A program made the position numbers and the translations under genes. Below the pieces are notes generated by a model, which had not been told where the DNA came from, searched no databases, and saw only the letters and a program-made list of their open reading frames with translations. From Hermatobates lingyangjiaoensis (lineage: Eukaryota > Arthropoda > Insecta > Hemiptera > Hermatobatidae), in contig JAPFBL010000117.1 in NCBI GenBank assembly GCA_026182355.1, forward strand, positions 1,293,501 to 1,357,500: a stretch of 64,000 bases of DNA. The letters are read 5' to 3'. Below are positions 10,571 to 20,369 of this stretch, in pieces (the stretch's first letter is position 1; each line of letters begins with the position of its first letter).

Positions 10571-12046
10571 ATTGAATTTTTTTTAAATCATTCACAGTTT
10601 TCTATTCTTGTTTAAAAAAATAAAACATAGTAAATAAATAACACAACAATATATAAAAAAAATGCAAGGAAAAATATTATGTAATTTATATTATTATTTT
10701 TGTAAGTATTGAAGATAATAATTAATAATAAATAATTAAAGAAGATGTTTTATACCAGGATCAATAAATAACACATGTTTTATACCAGGTGCTCTGCAAA
10801 AATTGAGCAGTCAGATATATTTCCTCCAACGTTAGCAGTGACAACTTGATTATAGGACGGGAGTTGGTACAGACTCTGTAGCCTCAAACAATAATCATAC
10901 ATATTTTTGCCCTAGTTAATATAAGTTTATGACTACACAGAAATTCTTTTTTAATTAATTATCAAAAATGAATATCTTACCAAAATTATGAAATAACTGT
11001 ATTTACTATTCACATGTACCAAATGAAATACTACTAATATTATAAGAATAATAGATTCGAATCATTTCTCTCAAGGAGGAATTAAGGAAGATGTGCAGTT
11101 TGAAACACCTGCTTGTTACCTTTCCTATTAAGTGTTTTATCAATGGGTAAATTCTACAAGTCCTTCCGAATTATAATTCACATATTCACATATAATTATT
11201 ATTATGTATCATAACTAATATAATAAGCAACTAAATATTAAGTAATAAATCCCGGAATGTCCTGAAAACAAACGAAAATCTTCAGACATGACAAATACAG
11301 GATTATAATATCACAAGTCCAGTAATAATATATCAGGATAAAGATACAATGAATTATAAAATAACAAGTATTGAACAATATCCAAATGCAGATGTAATGC
11401 TTATCCAGTGTGTGCTCAGGATCAAACGGGTGGAGCACAAATTGCAAACTCGAATTAGGGCTGAGATGAATGATTAATCTATAGACAGATACATAGAAAA
11501 AGACTAAGAAAGAGTGAGATGATAATTACCCGACTGGAAATAATTCCACGAAGATGGCAGCCAAGGCTTATTGCCAAAAACGAGATCCCCTATATCCTCA
11601 TTCATCTCTCTAATCCGAAGTTAGTTTTTCGTAAAATATACTATATTGTCCTGTCATTATGAGTATTTTGTCATAAATATCATAAAACCGTCATCGACTT
11701 ATAATATTGGAAGAAGAAATATATCCATCTGTAGTCAGATAGTGCTCGAACAAAAATAATTTTTCTTTATTGTTGACAAAATTAACATACCACAAAATAC
11801 CAAAACAAATCAAGCAATTAATCCAATTTATAGTGAGTTATTTAGACTTATAAATAAGTATATAATTCCTAAATGAATTTTTGAAGTTTAACTTGTTTCT
11901 CAATGAATTTGATAACACGATTGCATATAATAAGTTTGAGTGTAGACCACTCCAGACTTTTACTCGTCTATTATAATCCTGTATTTGTCAAGTCCGAAGA
12001 TTTTCATTTGTGTTTCTGTTTATGTGTCACTGCTTATTTTAATTGT
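10571..12046. other. Unassigned AT-rich DNA; one terminal-like motif at 11940
   Basis: No gene could be supported. At 11937-11966 the sequence GAGTGTAGACCACTCCAGA closely matches the 3' hairpin end of the Helentron-like family (GAGTGTAGGCCACTCCAGA at 22273-22291), so a decayed 3' end of that family may lie just to its left. Confidence 0.45.
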
Positions 12047-12255
12047 TATATATATATATAATATATATATATATATATTTATATGCATTTAAAAACTTTA
12101 TGTCTGATTCCACTTGATTTAACTTCGTCAAATATTTTTCAAAATTCGAACTCTTTCCTTTCTTCTTAAATCAAGGGGAATCAAACATAAAGTTTTTAAA
12201 TGCATGTATTCAAGAAGGACTGCTCCCAACTTTTACTAATATATATATATTTCGA
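12047..12255. mobile_element. Foldback element with asymmetric tail (family 2, copy A)
   Basis: Between (TA)n tracts at 12047-12078 and 12238-12251 lies an inverted repeat. GCATTTAAAAACTTTATGT at 12084 reads back as ACATAAAGTTTTTAAATGC near 12186. Beyond the right arm is a tail without a left counterpart, containing AAGGACTGCTCCCAAC, before the (TA)n. The same tail word (AAGGACTGCTACCAAAATTT) ends the foldbacks at 29,680 and 45,822. No intact hammerhead was found in this copy. Confidence 0.65.
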
Positions 12256-12655
12256 AAAATAACAAGAAAAACGATGTGATGCAAGCCATGAAGTATGAAC
12301 CTCAAGGAATAAGGAAAACAATAGAAATAAATGCTCTGATTTATTTTCACATTATGTCATCAGTGAGCAAAGTAAGAAATAAGAAGGTAACATAAAAGTT
12401 AACCAGAAGGAAGGTAACGAAACAGCTGGAAAATTCAAGTGAGAATATAGTTTGGAAAAAATACACAATAAAATTAAACAATGCAAATTAAAAAGTAAGA
12501 AAAAAATAACTAATAATAAAAAACAAGGAGACAAAAGAGAAATTAAACAAAACATTAAGCTGTATGATTAGAATCAACAATCCGGTCAGAGCTCATGTCC
12601 AAAGACACGTATCAAGATCACCTAAAAGTCCCATTTGGTCAGCTAAGCCTTGAAT
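12256..12655 (-). other. Probable 3' flank of the PLE fragment
   Basis: This lies directly downstream (minus sense) of the GIY-YIG domain at 12,656, where a Penelope-like element would carry its 3' non-coding region. On the minus strand at 12363-12345 there is CTGATGA, eight bases, then GAAA, the spacing of a hammerhead core. Stem II would be only 2-3 bp and no proper stem III or UH site follows, so it is not called as a ribozyme. Confidence 0.3.
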
Positions 12656-13985
12656 TTAAAGACCATCTAATCTGAATAGTCTCTGACTTATATTGATGAG
12701 CTTTTCAAAATGATAATGAATTAGGGCACTTTCTACCGAGTTTAATTCAACATCAGTCGAGCGAAATATCAATTTCTTAGAATCTTCCCAATTTCTGGAG
12801 TGATTGTTTAACTTAAGACAATGAAGCAAAGCCCTTGACTCTTCTTGTCTACTAATAGAATATTTATGTTGTTCCACTCTAGTAAGTAAACGTTTGGCTG
12901 TTTGTCCAGCACATGATGAATCACAACATTCACAAGGAATCCTATAAACACAACCTTCCCTTTCTTTTCTCACAATTACAGACAATCTGATTAGTAATTT
13001 ACCACAACTACTGAAAATAACTAAAATATCCCATTTTCTTAAAAATACATGACGTCTTTTAGTGGTTTACTAAAAGGCACAATCAAAAGATTTCTATTCG
13101 TGAAGGATTCCTTCTCAATTCTAGTTCTAAAGGATTCTTTAGTTTATTATATATGTTCTATTTCTTCATTAAGAAACAAATCACTACACAATTTGAATGA
13201 TCTTAAGAACATATTTCTGAACACCGCTTTTTTAACATCAGAAGGATAAAAAGAAAAAAAATTAACATACTTAGATACACATAGATACTCATGTTATTTG
13301 CCGAAAGGTCAGGGTGCATCCTTATGAATCAAACAGATACACATAGGCAGATGTTTGTACATGGATCATAGATCACAGATAATGTCTTTAAGATTGTGCT
13401 CATAACGATGTAAATATAATTCTAGAAAAGGTAGCTAATTATTGTTTTCAAATTCTAAAGTAAAATCACTGTATGGAACAGAGACTTGTTAAGGGTGTTC
13501 AAAAAATCTGCCACACTTCATTGTCTGATACAACACAAAACATCATCTACGTATCGGAGCCATCTAGCATTGCTTGGAAGAATCTTAGGGAGAAATTTCA
13601 TCTTAAAACAGTCCATAAATATGTTACTAACGACTGGTGAAAGACAATTTCCTGCCGCTAAACCAAAACTTTTTTCTATAAAACTTATCTCTAAAAGTAA
13701 AACTAGAATCAGCAACACAAAGACGAATTAATTCTATAATAACTAACACAGAAATAGTACTAACTATTTCTTTCTAGTACTAACATTTTTTTTATGTAAT
13801 TTTGATCTAAAATAGTTCAGCAAATCCTCTGCAGGAACGTTTGTAAAATGGTATTTCACATCAAAACTCATAAAAGTACAGTCATAAAAAGAGAAAGAGT
13901 TCAATTTTAAAACTAGCTCCAAACTATTCTTTATATGAATTTGGGAAATGGTACCAACCAATGGAGGCATAATATGAAGCAATCA
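12656..13985 (-). pseudogene. Penelope-like element fragment: reverse transcriptase plus GIY-YIG nuclease
   Basis: Three minus-strand frames in the expected order form a decayed Penelope-like element (PLE). At 13982-13764 the frame holds the RT motif A region (MSFDVKYHFTNVP). At 13718-13518 it holds motif B (GLAAGNCLSPVVSNIFM) and the catalytic motif C (RYVDDV). At 12985-12656 it holds a GIY-YIG endonuclease domain: CVYRIPCECC, then CAGQTAKRLLTRVEQHK, then the Glu-containing ELNSVESALIH. RT followed by C-terminal GIY-YIG is diagnostic of PLEs, which copy RNA by target-primed reverse transcription. Between 13518 and 12985 stops and frameshifts interrupt the thumb and linker. The N-terminal RT motifs are absent. 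It is non-functional and abuts an opposite-strand fragment of the same family at about 13,980. Confidence 0.9.
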
Positions 13986-14565
13986 CTCAAATTGTGTAGA
14001 GAAGAGCTTCTTAATGACGAAATTGAACATATATATCAAATAACATCATTACTAAGATATCCAAAAACACTTATTGATAATGTATTCAAAAAAACTAAAG
14101 AATCATAGAGAATTAGGAATTGAGAAGGAATCCTTTACGAATAGACATCTATTGATTGTGCCTTTTAGTAAACTACTAAAAGACGTTTTGTATTTTTAAG
14201 AAAATTGGATATTTCAGTTGTTTCCAGTAGTTGTGGTAAATTACTAATATATGGGGATTTATGTTAGGCTTACTGCCGATATGATTCGAGTCTCTAGTTA
14301 TATAAAAGGTCAACCAAGTTAATTTAGGATAAGTTGTGGGCAATTCCTCGGATCAATCTGGACCTAATTGTAAGCTTGTTCCTTTTGTAGACATTTTATA
14401 AACCTCCATATGTTGGGATGATGCGCACCTACTTCAGTTTCACAATTTGCCTATAATTGTGAGGGGAAAGAAAGGGAAAGTTGTGTTTATAGGATTCCTT
14501 GGACAAACAGGCAAAAGCTTACTTACAAGAGTGAAGCAACATATTACTAGTGTGCTATATTTGAT
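13986..14565 (+). pseudogene. Second PLE fragment, opposite orientation
   Basis: From about 13,986 the plus strand encodes a PLE thumb-like piece (KLCREELLNDEIEHIYQ), then a region matching the minus-strand copy (CCTTTTAGTAAAC with CTACTAAAAGACG). At 14,460-14,550 comes a GIY-YIG remnant containing FLGQTGKSLLTRVKQHI. The corresponding piece of the other copy reads KLCSDLFLNEEIEHI and CAGQTAKRLLTRVEQHK. Several in-frame stops and a degraded first half of the nuclease make it a pseudogene. It starts downstream of the RT catalytic motif, so both copies are 5'-truncated at different points and meet head to head. Confidence 0.8.
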
Positions 14566-15993
14566 GAAAAATTACTTTTTAGCACGTTATGATGTCCAAA
14601 TGATAAAGTGATTTTCACTTCTATTCTTTTGCATGTTTTTTTTACGAAATAACAATAATAGTTTTGAATTTATATTAAAATAAGCTTTACATATGCAATT
14701 AAATATAGAATCATTATATTAACTAAGCTAATTTTTTTTAAAACATATTGCACTTGGAGTTAAAATGAAACAGTCTCCTACTTTGCGTGTCATCGTAGTT
14801 TCTACTTTGATTTAGTGTGTACTCAAAACATAACATTTACTTTTTTTATCCTTTGGTAACAATTTAAACCGTGTAACGAAAAAGAAAATCAAAATGATAT
14901 ATTAGATTTCATTGAGAACTGACACAAGTATTTACTTCATCATTGACGGTGTGTAGCTGAAAATATTATAGTAACTACTTGTGAAAACATTTGCCTGTCA
15001 TAAAATCAATTAAAGTGCAATATATTCGCAAAAAATACATTTTTTTTTTATTATTCCAAACCAAACTTTTTGTCAGCCTGAAAGAAATTATTTTTTTGTC
15101 CAATGGCACCAATCTAAAAAAATGATTAAAATTTCTTATTTTATTCTAATGAATATTTCAATAGTGTACTGTAATAGTATCTGTGTCAGACGTTATCTCA
15201 TTATGTATATATTTACATCGAAGTGCAACTACTTTATAAGTGATTGAGCCTAAGTGTTAAAGAAAGAAGGGAAGTGGGTGCAAAGCAAATGAAGGGGTGG
15301 AACACTTAGGCTGAGCAATAGAAGCCACTCCACTTGAATAACCTGGCCTCTTTTCTTGCCCTCCTCAGCATCACCTTTATTCCTTTCTTGCTCGCCCAGT
15401 TATCAAATTACTTAACCCACCTGTATTCAGTCTCTCTTTTTATGATAAATTCTCACAATTCACTCTGCAATCAATCAGTTCCAATATATTCACTGCATCA
15501 TTCAATGTCAGTTTGCTAACAACACAAGTGTATGAGCTTCAAGTATGATGCAAAGTTGAAGTAATGCTTACTTTTTTTGACCCATGAATCAGTATAGAGA
15601 GATTAGAAAGAAATCTGAGACAAAATCTGTTTCCCTAATTAATACATTTTATAGAAAAAAACTTAAAACTGCAACACTCCTACCGTATGCTAACGAGCAA
15701 AAAATTGCCGTAATATATATTGATTTAACAAATATGACACCGACTAATATTACGAATCAAACCATTCTTATATAGAATCAAGTAATTATACGGTTTACAA
15801 GTACTTATAATAATCATATAATCATTTAATAAATCAATATAAAAACGGCAACAAATTATGTAATGTACGAGTCCCAAGGATTCATGCAGACAATAAAAGA
15901 AGGCTGATTATACGTCCGCTACATATTCACATTTCAAACCTTGTACTTTAAATGGATAATATTAAGTTGTTGAAATCACTTAAAATTCATCAC
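14566..15993. other. Unassigned AT-rich DNA; short hairpin at 15.25 kb
   Basis: No gene could be supported. CCTAAGTGTT at 15249 and AACACTTAGG at 15302 form a 10-bp inverted repeat around a GA-rich loop. The 61- and 63-codon frames at 15334 and 15584 show no recognisable domain. Confidence 0.4.
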
Positions 15994-16093
15994 CGAGGTA
16001 AGCGGTCTTCGTCAGAGTCAAAAACCCAACAAAACCCTTGTCTTCTTTTCCCATTTCATATTGTGGTTTGATCACTGATTGTTATTTCACGTG
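15994..16093. mobile_element. Foldback family 1, copy D (internally deleted)
   Basis: It contains AAGCGGTCTTCGTCAGAGTC from one arm fused to TTTTCCCATTTCATATTGTGG and the terminal CACGTGTTTATG of the other. The centre and most of the left arm are lost, leaving only half of a hammerhead core. A TA-rich tract follows. Confidence 0.65.
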
Positions 16094-16140
16094 TTTATGA
16101 ATTATAATATATATATAATATATATATAATATATAATAAT

Positions 16141-16346
16141 TGAATCCAAACACAATAAGAATATGGAAAAACAAGACTAAGAACTTTCAATCGTAACAGG
16201 CGGTCTTCGTCAGAGTCAACTCCAGTTGGGTTTTTGACTCTGACCAAGACCGCCTGTTACGGTTGAAAGATCTTAGTCTTGTTTTCCCATTTTCTTATTG
16301 TGGTTTGATCATTGATTGTTAGTTCACGTGTTTATGTGAAATCTTT
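16141..16346. mobile_element. Foldback family 1, copy E (both arms)
   Basis: A full inverted-repeat copy set between TA-rich tracts. The minus-strand hammerhead (16175-16217) keeps CTGACGA, GAAA, UU and a 4-bp GACT/AGTC stem I, but stem II has one C-A mismatch and stem III is GTTC rather than palindromic. The plus-strand core (starting near 16,229) reads CTGACCA, with the invariant G changed to C, so that arm is predicted inactive. Confidence 0.75.
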
Positions 16347-17593
16347 ATATATATATATATATATAATATATATAAACCACTTTTAACTTATTTCACTGCA
16401 CAACTTTAATAAATTCACATCTAAACAAATATCTGTATTTATATTTTAGTAACTTTTGTGAAATAATCGTATCAGCGCAATGAGCCCCTTTAGATTGATT
16501 AACACTTTTTGAGAACAGTTTTTTAAACGATTAAACCTAACGGAAAACATTAATGTTGATTTTACCTTATTAATTAAACGTTAATTTAAAAGCCAAATTT
16601 TATTGGGCGAAATAAGAATTAAGAGAGCACTCTGTCAAATAAAGAAAAAAATAACTTTTTTATATCAATATTGTCCTATAAAAAGTGTTGTATTAGTCTC
16701 GAACATTTTATTTTCATTCAAACCTCACTGTATATAAATGTGAAATTTGGTGATTATTACTTTTCTGGTCTGTTAACATGTATATGCAATACATACAAAC
16801 ACGCAAATACACACATAAACACACATATACACACACGCACACACACAGACGTCCATATAAGGAGTGAAAAATTAGTGAAACCAATGTTTTCTGGCTCAGA
16901 AGATCGCAAAGTAAGTATTTCAGTCAAATACGTTACATAAATATGTTTACGCGAATATCACTTCATATAAAGGTTACATAAAAAATGCTTTTTAGAGTGG
17001 TCTTTAGTTAATTTTACTGTAAATAAATATTAAAAATATTAAATCAACAAGATATAATAATATTAAACATATAAGATACGTCTTACCTGTACACTGCTGC
17101 TGTTATATTAATAATACTAACATCTGTGGTAATGACGAAATGCATGAATTTAACAAGATATTAATTCTTTTTTTCTAATATGACTACTAATGTGTTTAAT
17201 TGCATACCTCAATGTCTTAGATCTTTATATGATAATAGACTATTTAGACAAATACTACTTATAATTTCTCCAGACTCTACGTTGTGAGAAACGAAGAGAG
17301 AAATAGTAAATATTGTGATTCAAGGCACTCGAACGTATATTTATTATTTAATATTTTATATAATCAGTAGAGTACATTTAAGCATTGGAGACTGAAAATC
17401 AAACCAATAGTGTACTGGAGGTGTGTTCAAAGAATTATACATTTTTCCCAAATATGGATAAATTGAATACAATTGCAAGATGAAAACAGAATAATTTATT
17501 TCGGAATCCGAATAAATCAGTTTTTTTGTGTATTGATTGATACTGTTTGATGAAATAGAAGGTGTGAAATGGTTACTGGGTAGACTCTGTTAC
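16347..17593. other. Unassigned DNA with an imperfect CA-rich tract
   Basis: No gene could be supported. An imperfect (CA)n tract with CACACATAAACACACATATAC lies at about 16,795-16,850 and produces a spurious His/Thr-rich frame. By position this region may be intron downstream of the exon at 17,594-17,680. Confidence 0.45.
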
Positions 17594-17680
17594 CTGTGGT
17601 AGGAGCAGGGGTAGTCGAAGCCAGGCTGACCGCCAGGAGACAAGAGAAAATGACCAGGCTCACCATGACTCATTCCACTC
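17594..17680 (-). CDS. Candidate first coding exon of a secreted host protein
   Basis: On the minus strand a T-rich tract ending TTTTGCTGCAG makes a good 3' splice site. It is followed by 14 bases of possible 5' UTR and an ATG (17666-17664) in the context GAGTCATGG. The frame encodes MVSLVIFSCLLAVSLA followed by a Ser/Thr/Pro/Ala stretch, a textbook signal peptide with a small-residue cleavage region. After 24 codons plus one base comes ACAG then GTAACAG, an acceptable 5' splice site, giving a phase-1 intron. The block is GC-richer than its surroundings. Later exons should lie at lower coordinates, but none was recognised, so the protein family is unknown. Splicing the exon at 18,656 directly onto this one would put an in-frame stop after six codons, so they are probably different transcripts or genes. 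Confidence 0.6.
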
Positions 17681-18071
17681 CTGCAGCAAAATCAACATCA
17701 ATTACAATCAAAAGAGCACAACAATAAACAATACCAAAGCCAATGAAAGAATAATTGACAGATCAAACGATATATCACATTATTCAATTAGATGAAATAA
17801 AGTATATATGTAAAACACTTGTTTGAATATTATGGTTGTTTTACTGTGAATCATAGTTTGTAACTTTAAAATCAAGACAGTCAAAATATATAAAAAAATA
17901 TAAGAATAATTTTGCATATTTTTACCAGTTAAGTAGTATAATTGTTTCTCTGGGAATGAATAAATTTTGTCTTCTGGAGCTATTGGTTAGCAACAATCAG
18001 ATCAAAAGTAAACGTATTTAAGTAGAAATTAGTAAAATGAATTTGTAACAAATATCTATTGTACAAATACT
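17681..18071. other. Probable intronic DNA
   Basis: AT-rich DNA between the exon-like block and the SINE. Only the pyrimidine-rich 3' end of the presumed intron, next to 17,681, shows structure. Confidence 0.4.
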
Positions 18072-18405
18072 TGAAGAATAATTTTTTTTTCATTTTTTAA
18101 ACCGATCCCCTAGCGGGTGATAACATCAGCCTTTTACCGGCTTTTTGTTTGATCGGTGATTCTACATTGGGAGTTCTACATTTTGTCTAACTCAAGTCCA
18201 TTTCAAGAAGGGTTCTTTAACGAGTATCTAACATTGTACAGGCAAGGGACAGATGTCAGAACGTCCTCTCCGGGGTACGACGTACTCAGATGTATTCACC
18301 TCTTGCCTGAATAAATCGAGGTCCGGGTGGGGATCGAACCCTGGACTACCAGCCCAGAGGCGAGTAGGCTATCAACTGAGCTAACCTGGCCCCCACTGAA
18401 GAATA
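18072..18405 (-). mobile_element. tRNA-derived SINE with 9-bp target duplication
   Basis: A short interspersed element on the minus strand. It begins near 18,396 with a tRNA-like head containing an A box (TAGCTCAGTTG, 18383-18373) and a B box (GGTTCGATCCC, 18340-18330), the internal RNA polymerase III promoter. An unrelated body follows, ending CTAGGGGATCGGTTT, then an A-rich tail near 18,081. TGAAGAATA occurs on both sides (18072-18080 and 18397-18405) as an exact 9-bp target-site duplication. The tRNA-like head does not fold into a clean acceptor stem, so it is not a tRNA gene. SINEs move using the machinery of LINEs. The intact duplication suggests a fairly recent insertion. Confidence 0.9.
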
Positions 18406-18655
18406 GTTAGTTGAACATGTAACTATTTTACTAATGCTGTTGAATTCTATATTTTAGTGATATGCGATAATTTGTAGATGTAATAGCATTTAATTTGTAA
18501 TAGCACTTAAAAGTCCGGATTTTTACTCAATTAGGTTGCATTTTACAGTTAAAACTACAATTTCTGTTACAATTATCAAAATATGCTTCATTTTAAAATA
18601 AAATATATTAGCAATTAAAAAAGAATATTTTGATTATATGCCTTAGAATTCTTAC

Positions 18656-18845
18656 TTTTTTTTGAGACACATTTTTAATCAAACCATAAACATTTTCTGA
18701 GGCCATCACGTAATAGGGATTTCTAATGCCCTTGCTACCGGCAGCCATGTGATAAGTATAAGAGGAAGACCATCCAATACCCAGGTGCCGGCCTGCAATG
18801 TCATGATCGAACCACTTTTCAAAAGACATAGTGGCACTATCATGT
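18656..18845 (-). CDS. Candidate internal coding exon, unrecognised protein
   Basis: The minus strand is open for 63 codons between good splice sites. Upstream, TTTTTGCTTTCTACACAG is a clear 3' splice site ending at 18,846. Downstream, the exon runs into an A run followed by GTAAGA, a strong 5' splice site. Entry needs one base to complete a codon and exit is in phase 0. The peptide contains MSFEKWFDHDIAGRHLGIGW, then YHMAAGSKGIRNPYY and VMASENVYGLIKN. Codons such as GGC, CGG, CAC and CTG are unusually GC-rich for this region, which argues for selection. The sequence has no membrane segment or signal peptide. I do not recognise the family. Confidence 0.6.
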
Positions 18846-19739
18846 CTGTGTAGAAAGCAAAAATATGATAAACGGATATAGTCCAAGTTATGCTATAGAA
18901 ACGTGTTTCTTAGTCAGTAAAATCAGCCTGTAAAATCTGTAAAATAACTCCTGTCCAGAAACATATAGTTAACCAAAATTTAGAAAGATTTAAAAAGAAA
19001 TCAATAGTTGCGGTTTTTTCAACTCTCTTTTCATCGTAGATTTGTAAAATCATTGTAATTTCTACAAAAAAAGTTGCAGGAGACTCAGAGGATCTATCCA
19101 ACTGTCACCAATCCTGCCATCAATTACGATTTTAACAGGGAATCAAAAGTAAACAAGCGTGTTTTCTTTCATTAAGCCCAAAGATGTTTCTTCTACTTAT
19201 GCACTTGTGAAGGGGTACCGTGCAGTGTTTATAAGTTTTGATTAAACAGCAATCAAAACTTGTAACTGTTTATGTCAAATCTTCCTATTACAGTCTGTCT
19301 AGCAGTTTCATATTAATTTTAGGATGGACTTTTGTCTAAAGTGTTACTGAAAATTCCGTATAAATACGGTATCAGTAATACTAAAACACTGAATTATTTG
19401 ATCTTCAATTAGATCTCAATCAGCTGAGAATAAGTTTGTATTGGCAGTACTTACTCATCCGTGCAAGGTAAGCAATTTCAGAGCCAGTGAGAAGCGTGTT
19501 TGGTTGAAAGGGGGAAGATGGTTTGCTTAGCAACAAGAAAGCGTTAGAGTATCACCCACCACGATTGAATAATCTTGAACAATTTTTTAGTTTATAAGGA
19601 ATTTTAAAAACTAATATTAGTTGTTTAAATTAGATATATCTAGAGAAAATCAGAGATATATCCTAAGAAAATGGGTGTTGTTGGAGAGGTCATTGAAACT
19701 ACACTGATTTTAGTGTACTTATGTTACTATAAAAAGATT
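18846..19739. other. Unassigned DNA upstream of the candidate exon
   Basis: No further exon could be supported. A minus-strand frame at 18,910-19,101 exists but lacks clear borders and domain signals. Confidence 0.4.
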
Positions 19740-19960
19740 TCACATAAACATCCCTTTCTGGACATTATTCTTTCCTGCGCTTTCACCCTTTTAAAATACC
19801 ACTCTTCCCTCCTACTCTTCTCATCTCCTCACCAGATGTTTTCTGCATATAGTGTTCAGTTGGGTTTTTGACTCTGACGAAGACCGCTTGTTACGGTTGT
19901 AAGATCTTAGTCTTGTTTTCCCATTTCTTATTGTGGTTTGATCATTGATTTATGTTACTA
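19740..19960 (+). mobile_element. Foldback family 1, copy F (single right arm with 5' extension)
   Basis: From 19,862 this is a single right arm: TTTTTGACTCTGACGAAGAC through CTTATTGTGGTTTGATC. The hammerhead core has CTGACGA but GTAA in place of GAAA, so it is predicted inactive. The preceding 120 bp, with TTTAAAAT, CTTCCCTCC, CCAGATGTT and CAGT in that order, resembles the DNA before the degenerate copy at 61,150, suggesting that the full element extends further 5' than the short copies. Confidence 0.6.
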
Positions 19961-20369
19961 TGTATATTTTAACCAAATATGTCAGTACTCCTTGACTTAA
20001 TGAAACATCTATCAGTTTTATTCTAAGGATATAACTGTCAATTAGTTATATGATTATCCTGTACAAAATAATAACGACTATTTTATACAATGTAGTTGGA
20101 ACTAAAATACCCACTTCCAATACTGTAGTTGAAACTAAAGTACCGACAAATTACTATTATTATAGTAATAACAATACGGAATTCAGTAACAATATAATGT
20201 AAAATATTAATGTTAAAAAAATACTATTTTTAGATCCAGGAAAATCATTGGCAAGAGCTTTCTTTCATCTTCAGGCATTAATAAAAATAGGCATGAGGAT
20301 GAATTATAATCATAATTTCAAAGTAATTAGAAATTGTGATGTTGTGCACACAATATATTTATTGTGAGA
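19961..20369. other. Unassigned AT-rich DNA
   Basis: Nothing could be supported between the foldback arm and the large inverted repeat. Confidence 0.45.

Noticed and set aside
12330..12370. Hammerhead ribozyme downstream of the PLE
   Set aside because: CTGATGA and GAAA are correctly spaced on the minus strand, but stem II is only 2-3 bp and no matching stem III or UH site follows.
18302..18396. tRNA gene on the minus strand
   Set aside because: A and B boxes are present, but the acceptor arm does not pair cleanly, the sequence continues into a SINE body with an A-rich tail, and the whole unit is flanked by a target duplication.
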